Below are positions 31,878-35,455 of a stretch of DNA of 35,455 nt, piece after piece. The stretch is from A37T11 sp964546645. Its GTDB lineage: Bacteria > Bacteroidota > Bacteroidia > Sphingobacteriales > Sphingobacteriaceae. The stretch spans positions 1 through 35,455 of the forward strand of contig CAZJKM010000020.1 of assembly GCA_964546645.1 (NCBI GenBank), given 5' to 3'. The notes under the pieces were generated by a model, which ran no database searches, was not told where the DNA came from, and saw only the letters and a list, made by a program, of their open reading frames with translations. Both the position numbers and the translations under genes were made by a program. The first letter of the stretch is position 1. Each line of letters opens with the position of its first letter.

Positions 31878-32843
31878 TTACATTTTAAGCCCGATTTCCC
31901 GGAGCCGCTGATCCAGGTATTCCCCGGCCGTACAATCAGGATATATTTTCGGATGCAACGCATCCGCACAGCTATCCAGCACAGCCAGACTGGTTTCCCT
32001 TTTCGGATGCAGGAAAAAGGGTACGGAGTAACGCGAAGACCTCATTTGTGCTGCGGGCGGATTCACCACCCGGTGCGTGGTGGAACGGAGCTTATTGTTC
32101 GTCAGCCGTTGCAGCATATCGCCCACATTGACAACAATATCTGACGCCCGGGCACTGACGGCATACCAGCTGCCCTCCCGCGTACGTACTTCCAGTCCGT
32201 CCGCACTTGCACCAATCAGCAGTGTAATGAGGTTGATATCCTCGTGCTCCCCGGCCCGTACCGCATCCGCCGGCAAAGCCTCCGGATTGTCAATAGGAAA
32301 ATAATGGATAGCACGCAGAATGGAGTTTCCCTGATATACCATGCCCTCAAAAAACGTTTCTTCCTCTCCCAGGTAAATGGCAATAGCCTTGAGCAGTTCA
32401 CGCCCCATCTCTTCCAGCCGCCGGTATACAACAGACAGGGTTTCATTAAACCGGGGCAGCTCCCTGACAACCACATTATCCGGGTACACAGGTGTATCGG
32501 AATCCGTACCCTGTACGGTTTGTCCGGACTGCCAGAACTCTTTCAGGTCCGGCACATGGGCATCTTTTGCTTTCTCCCGTCCCTTCGCGGTGTACCCCCG
32601 CTGTCCGGACAAATCCGGTCGTTCGTATGTTCTCTTGATTTCGTCAGGCAGGGCAAAAAACTGTTTGACGACAGTATACAGCTCATCAATCAGCGACTGT
32701 TCCACACCATGATGGGTAATTGTCACAAAACCGGTTTCCGTAAACGCACGGCCAATATCCGTCGCAAATTGCCTCCGGTCCGCAACGGACCCTTGTGTAA
32801 ACTGATGCAGATTTAAACAGGGGATGTAAGTTGTATCAGGCAT
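31878..32843 (-). CDS. 2-oxoglutarate/Fe(II)-dependent oxygenase, isopenicillin-N-synthase-like
   Basis: A 321-residue protein with the N-terminal DIOX_N-type region (FATDIGRAFTETGFVTITHH) and the double-stranded beta-helix oxygenase core. Iron ligands are His200 and Asp202 (GEHEDINLITLL) and His257 (STTHRVVNP). The 2-oxoglutarate-binding Arg is in SSRYSVPFFLHP (about 276). Family members hydroxylate, desaturate or cyclise small molecules; the substrate here is unknown. There is no biosynthetic cluster around it. Its own promoter (TTG-N20-TACCTTTG) lies directly upstream, which supports a monocistronic gene. Confidence 0.9.
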   Translation of the reverse strand: MPDTTYIPCLNLHQFTQGSVADRRQFATDIGRAFTETGFVTITHHGVEQSLIDELYTVVKQFFALPDEIKRTYERPDLSGQRGYTAKGREKAKDAHVPDLKEFWQSGQTVQGTDSDTPVYPDNVVVRELPRFNETLSVVYRRLEEMGRELLKAIAIYLGEEETFFEGMVYQGNSILRAIHYFPIDNPEALPADAVRAGEHEDINLITLLIGASADGLEVRTREGSWYAVSARASDIVVNVGDMLQRLTNNKLRSTTHRVVNPPAAQMRSSRYSVPFFLHPKRETSLAVLDSCADALHPKIYPDCTAGEYLDQRLREIGLKM

Positions 32844-32859
32844 GTATACTGTTTTGCCG

Positions 32860-32890
32860 CAAAGGTATCGTTTTGCCCGTTACCTGTCAA
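32860..32890 (-). promoter_or_regulatory. Promoter of the 2-oxoglutarate oxygenase gene
   Basis: On the minus strand TTGACA (complement of 32885-32890) and TACCTTTG (complement of 32860-32867) are 17 nt apart, i.e. TTG-N20-TAnnTTTG. This is the most complete Bacteroidota promoter in the window, 16 nt upstream of the ATG at 32843. Confidence 0.7.
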
Positions 32891-32948
32891 TCCATTCGCT
32901 TATTTATCTTTCCTGCCGGCGAACACCTTGCCGGTATGCCGGCACCGG

Positions 32949-33773
32949 CTATTGTTTTTCCCGGATAAGCTGATAGATCTCATCCAGTTTGGGTGACAGC
33001 ACGATTTCAATACGACGGTTCCTGCTCAGCGCTTCTGCCGTACCGGCGGTGTCCACAGGCTGGTATTCGCCTTTCCCTGTTGCCGTCAGGCGTACGGGGT
33101 CCAGCGACTGCTCCACGGTAAGGTAACGCACCACCGACGTTGCACGCAGCACGCTGAGGTCCCAGTTATCCTTAATCTGTCCCAGGTTATTGATCCGTTT
33201 ATTATCGGTATGCCCCTCCACCGCAATATGGATATCCGGCTGTGTATGCAGCACCGTGGCCAGTTCTGCCAGTGCTTCCTTCCCTTTCTTGTCGATAACG
33301 ATACTGCCGGTATTAAACAGCAGCTTGTCCGTCAGCGACACGTATACTTTTCCATCCCGCATATCCACCGTCAGGCCACTCTCACGGAAACCAAGCAACG
33401 CTTTTTCCAGACGTTCCCGGAGCGCCTTTCCTGCCTCCTCACGTGTACGGAGAATTTCCTCCACTTCACGCAGGCGCTCCTCCCGCTCCGCAAGATCCGC
33501 CGCAAGCCGGCCAGCCTCTTCAGAACTGGCTGTATTTTGTGCCCGCAGGCTGTTCAGCCGTTCAATCAGGGCAGATGTATCCTTGTGCAATTGCTCCTTC
33601 AACTGCTGCAACTCCACTTCCAGGTTGCTGCTGTCAAGACTGGCTTTTGTCCAGCCCTGCCGGAGGGAATCCTGCGTGTAAAGCAGTTGCCGGTACGTCC
33701 GGTTTGACAGTACTTTACAGGAACTGATCAGCAGCCCCGCCATACAAACAGCAAAAAAAAGGAAATATCTCAT
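32949..33773 (-). CDS. OmpA/MotB-family peptidoglycan-binding lipoprotein
   Basis: A 274-residue lipoprotein with a signal ending LLISSC (Cys19). Residues about 33-130 form a long coiled coil (LEVELQQLKEQLHKDTSALI; LAADLAEREERLREVEEILR). The C-terminal OmpA domain (about 140-262) has LLFNTGSIVIDKKGKEALAE, IHIAVEGHTDNKRIN, NWDLSVLRATSVVRYL and SRNRRIEIVLSP. It would link the outer membrane to peptidoglycan. It starts 19 nt after the DUF983 gene and may be the last gene of that operon, although its function is not obviously related to the oxidase-assembly genes. Confidence 0.93.
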   Translation of the reverse strand: MRYFLFFAVCMAGLLISSCKVLSNRTYRQLLYTQDSLRQGWTKASLDSSNLEVELQQLKEQLHKDTSALIERLNSLRAQNTASSEEAGRLAADLAEREERLREVEEILRTREEAGKALRERLEKALLGFRESGLTVDMRDGKVYVSLTDKLLFNTGSIVIDKKGKEALAELATVLHTQPDIHIAVEGHTDNKRINNLGQIKDNWDLSVLRATSVVRYLTVEQSLDPVRLTATGKGEYQPVDTAGTAEALSRNRRIEIVLSPKLDEIYQLIREKQ

Positions 33774-33792
33774 GTTTGTTTATTTTTTCATT

Positions 33793-34185
33793 TTACAATT
33801 GCTCCTGGTATTCCGGCCTGAACGTTACCCCGGGTGTTAAATAATGCAACAACAGCAACCGGGAATAACGGAAGTTAAAAGGGGCCAGCAATAGGATCAC
33901 CACAATGAGCACACCGGTGTAGAGCCAGGGGGATTCGCTATGAGTGACTATATAAGTGCCTATCGCGGCGGCAAGCATCTCCAGTACCACCATCAGGTAA
34001 CTGATGTACATTGCCGCATAAAAATAGCCGGGTTCTATCTCAAAGCGCAGGCCGCAATACGGACAGATCTCATTGATCCGCTGGTGCAACCCGTATGCTT
34101 TGCCGGTAAATACCTTTCCCACCCTGCATTGGGGGCAGCGGGAATGTACTACCGCTGAAAACCGGGAAGTATATATAGCGGCCAT
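33793..34185 (-). CDS. DUF983 family membrane protein
   Basis: A 130-residue protein with a zinc-ribbon-like N-terminus: CPQC at about 18-21 and CPYC at about 41-44, in SRCPQCRVGKVFTGKAYG and ICPYCGLRFEIEPG. Two membrane helices follow (YISYLMVVLEMLAAAIGTYI; LYTGVLIVVILLLAPFNF). This is the DUF983 layout. In several phyla DUF983 genes occur with cytochrome c oxidase genes, which matches the SCO and DUF420 neighbours here. The biochemical role is unknown. Confidence 0.88.
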   Translation of the reverse strand: MAAIYTSRFSAVVHSRCPQCRVGKVFTGKAYGLHQRINEICPYCGLRFEIEPGYFYAAMYISYLMVVLEMLAAAIGTYIVTHSESPWLYTGVLIVVILLLAPFNFRYSRLLLLHYLTPGVTFRPEYQEQL

Positions 34186-34200
34186 AGCAGGAAAACGACG

Positions 34201-34470
34201 CTAATTTAAATGAATGGAGCTGTTCTCAATATGCAGCGCACTATTTTTCCTCCGGTAACGCTTGTACCACAGCAGGCCGACGGCTCCGGCTGCCAGATAA
34301 GGCATGGCGAGCAAAAACAAGATTCCCTTGTTCAGCCCTTTGCCGGCTGAATTACCGTCTTTAACGGAATTTTCCGCATTCAGACTGCACATAGCACATT
34401 GCGCCTGTACCTGCGGAACCGATACCATCAGTATCATTGAAAATAATAGGACACGGACTATGCGTTTCAT
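34201..34470 (-). CDS. Small membrane protein with CAMC motif in an oxidase-assembly cluster
   Basis: About 89 residues from the ATG at 34470 (MKRIVRVLLFSMILMVSVPQ). A signal peptide ending VQAQ is followed at once by CAMCSLNAENSVKDGNSAGK, then one membrane helix (GILFLLAMPYLAAGAVGLLW) and a basic cytoplasmic end (YKRYRRK). The CxMC pair would face the periplasm, where it could bind copper or a disulphide partner. Position between DUF420 and DUF983 suggests a part in oxidase assembly. This is inference; I do not recognise a named family. A longer start at 34488 is open but less likely. Confidence 0.65.
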   Translation of the reverse strand: MKRIVRVLLFSMILMVSVPQVQAQCAMCSLNAENSVKDGNSAGKGLNKGILFLLAMPYLAAGAVGLLWYKRYRRKNSALHIENSSIHLN

Positions 34471-34504
34471 CATGTACAAAAATAACAAAAACCTGTCAAA
34501 AAGG

Positions 34505-35044
34505 TCATGAATAATAGGGCGAAATCATCAGGTATACGATCACACCGGTGATCGCCACATATAACCATAACGGATAAGTGACCCTCGCTATTTTACGGTG
34601 GCGGTCAAAACTGCCGGTAATACCACGGACGAACGTAATCAGCACGAAAGGAATAATTACAATCGACAGCAGGATATGGGTAATAAGAATAAAATAATAT
34701 ACGTACCTGATCGCTCCCTCCCCTCCGTATTTCGTACTCTCGGAGGTCATGTGGTAGGCAACGTACATGGCAAGGAACGCAACCGAACAACCGATGGCTG
34801 TTTTTACCAGCCGCTCATGCAACTCCCGCTTGCCATTTTTTATGGCCCGGACAGCTATGATCAGCAGCAAAGCAGTAACCCCGTTGATAGTGGCGTATAT
34901 AGGCGGCAAGAAAGTGAGCGGCTGCACATCAAATCCCAGCTTACGCAGGTTAACGCCAAACAACAGGGCGACGACCAACGGGATTATCACGGACAGTATG
35001 ATGATCCATTTGTTATATTTCTTTTCCGATTCGTATGGTTCCAT
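34505..35044 (-). CDS. DUF420 family membrane protein (oxidase-assembly associated)
   Basis: A 179-residue protein with five predicted membrane helices: WIIILSVIIPLVVALLFGVN, FLPPIYATINGVTALLLIIA, CSVAFLAMYVAYHM, YYFILITHILLSIVIIPFVL and LWLYVAITGVIVYLMI. Conserved histidines occur at ELHERLVK, AYHMTSEST and THILLS, as in DUF420 proteins. A DUF420 member, CtaM of firmicutes, is needed for haem-copper oxidase activity. The gene begins one nucleotide after the SCO stop, so the two are translationally coupled. Confidence 0.9.
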   Translation of the reverse strand: MEPYESEKKYNKWIIILSVIIPLVVALLFGVNLRKLGFDVQPLTFLPPIYATINGVTALLLIIAVRAIKNGKRELHERLVKTAIGCSVAFLAMYVAYHMTSESTKYGGEGAIRYVYYFILITHILLSIVIIPFVLITFVRGITGSFDRHRKIARVTYPLWLYVAITGVIVYLMISPYYS

Positions 35045-35045
35045 G

Positions 35046-35455
35046 TCAGATACGACTGATATCTCTGATTTCTTCTGTTAACAGCAACTTGATCTCGTCA
35101 ATAAGCTTATCCACTTCACCCCGCATATTCACATCATAGTATCCCCTGATGCGCCGCCGGGAGTCCACCAAAATCAGGGAAGAACTGTGTATAAAAGCAG
35201 CCTCACGTGACGTGTCGCGGGCGGCATTGACCAAAAACCCATCCCGTGCAATGCGGAACAGGGTATCCTGGTCCCCGGTCAGGAAGTCCCACTTTTTCTG
35301 TTGCGGCTGATAGGCCGTTGCATAGTCGGACAATATATCAGGCACGTCGTACTCGCCATCCACCGTCACCGTATACAACCGGACCATTCCGTTATTGGCA
35401 AACCGGGTGGCCACCCGGTTCATTTCATCATTCATGTGCCGGCAAAAGCCCTGAC
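35046..35455 (-). CDS. SCO1/SenC family copper chaperone, N-terminus cut by window edge
   Basis: The frame is open to the right edge. It reads QGFCRHMNDEMNRVATRFAN, then YTVTVDGEYDVPDILSDYAT, KKWDFLTGDQDTLFRIARDG, HSSSLILVDSRRRIRGYYDV and a C-terminus ending IRDISRI. This matches the thioredoxin-fold SCO family. The visible Cys is the second of the usual CxxxC copper site, with the first beyond the window. The conserved His is in AFIHSSSLILVD. It delivers copper to the CuA site of cytochrome c oxidase. An ATG at 35435 is internal to the domain and is not the real start. Confidence 0.9.
   Translation of the reverse strand, partial: QGFCRHMNDEMNRVATRFANNGMVRLYTVTVDGEYDVPDILSDYATAYQPQQKKWDFLTGDQDTLFRIARDGFLVNAARDTSREAAFIHSSSLILVDSRRRIRGYYDVNMRGEVDKLIDEIKLLLTEEIRDISRI

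Overview
The window reads as chromosomal DNA from a member of the Bacteroidota, probably close to the Chitinophaga/Sphingobacteriia lineages. The evidence is a SusC/SusD outer-membrane pair under an ECF sigma/FecR anti-sigma couple, many short-signal lipoproteins, repeated use of the Bacteroidota -7 promoter motif TAnnTTTG, few Shine-Dalgarno sites, and families typical of the phylum (DUF4286, DUF983, DUF420, histone-H1-like Hc1, FloA). No tRNA, rRNA, CRISPR array, phage or intact insertion sequence was seen.

Layout. Positions 1-8135 hold housekeeping genes: an S9 peptidase cut by the left edge, then a DUF4286 protein, RfbC, glycyl-tRNA synthetase, an orphan sensor histidine kinase, a lipocalin-like lipoprotein, a membrane protein of the LPG-synthase/flippase family and an SDR oxidoreductase. 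Positions 8136-8550 contain no protein gene but a good candidate small RNA with its own promoter and terminator. Positions 8551-20577 are a polysaccharide-utilisation-type locus on the minus strand, transcribed right to left: ECF sigma, FecR, DUF4998/discoidin lipoprotein, SusC, SusD, two tandem DUF4838 lipoproteins, a CBM9-like lipoprotein, and a broken Gfo/Idh/MocA oxidoreductase. A fibronectin-III protein gene lies just upstream of the sigma gene, and a decayed copy of its 3' end lies at the far end of the locus, so the locus is bracketed by direct repeats.

Positions 21646-22236 are intergenic and hold a perfect 20-bp inverted repeat and an array of thirteen 21-bp units. Then come a small secreted protein, FloA, a MutS-like ATPase and the haem genes hemL, hemB and a hemC-hemD fusion, all on the minus strand. 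Positions 29759-30079 carry a possible small mobile element. After a succinate-semialdehyde dehydrogenase on the plus strand, the minus strand carries a histone-H1-like gene, a 2-oxoglutarate/Fe(II) oxygenase, and a cluster consistent with cytochrome c oxidase assembly (SCO, DUF420, a small CAMC membrane protein, DUF983) followed by an OmpA-family lipoprotein.

How they work together. In the central locus, binding of an unknown glycan by SusC/SusD would be signalled through the STN domain of SusC to FecR and release the sigma factor. The two DUF4838 proteins are the best candidates for the catalytic or recognition step, because no classical glycoside hydrolase, lyase or sulfatase is present. 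The haem genes supply tetrapyrrole, and the SCO/DUF420 cluster helps mature the terminal oxidase that uses haem. The substrate of the central locus, the role of the small RNA and the coding status of the 21-bp array remain inference.
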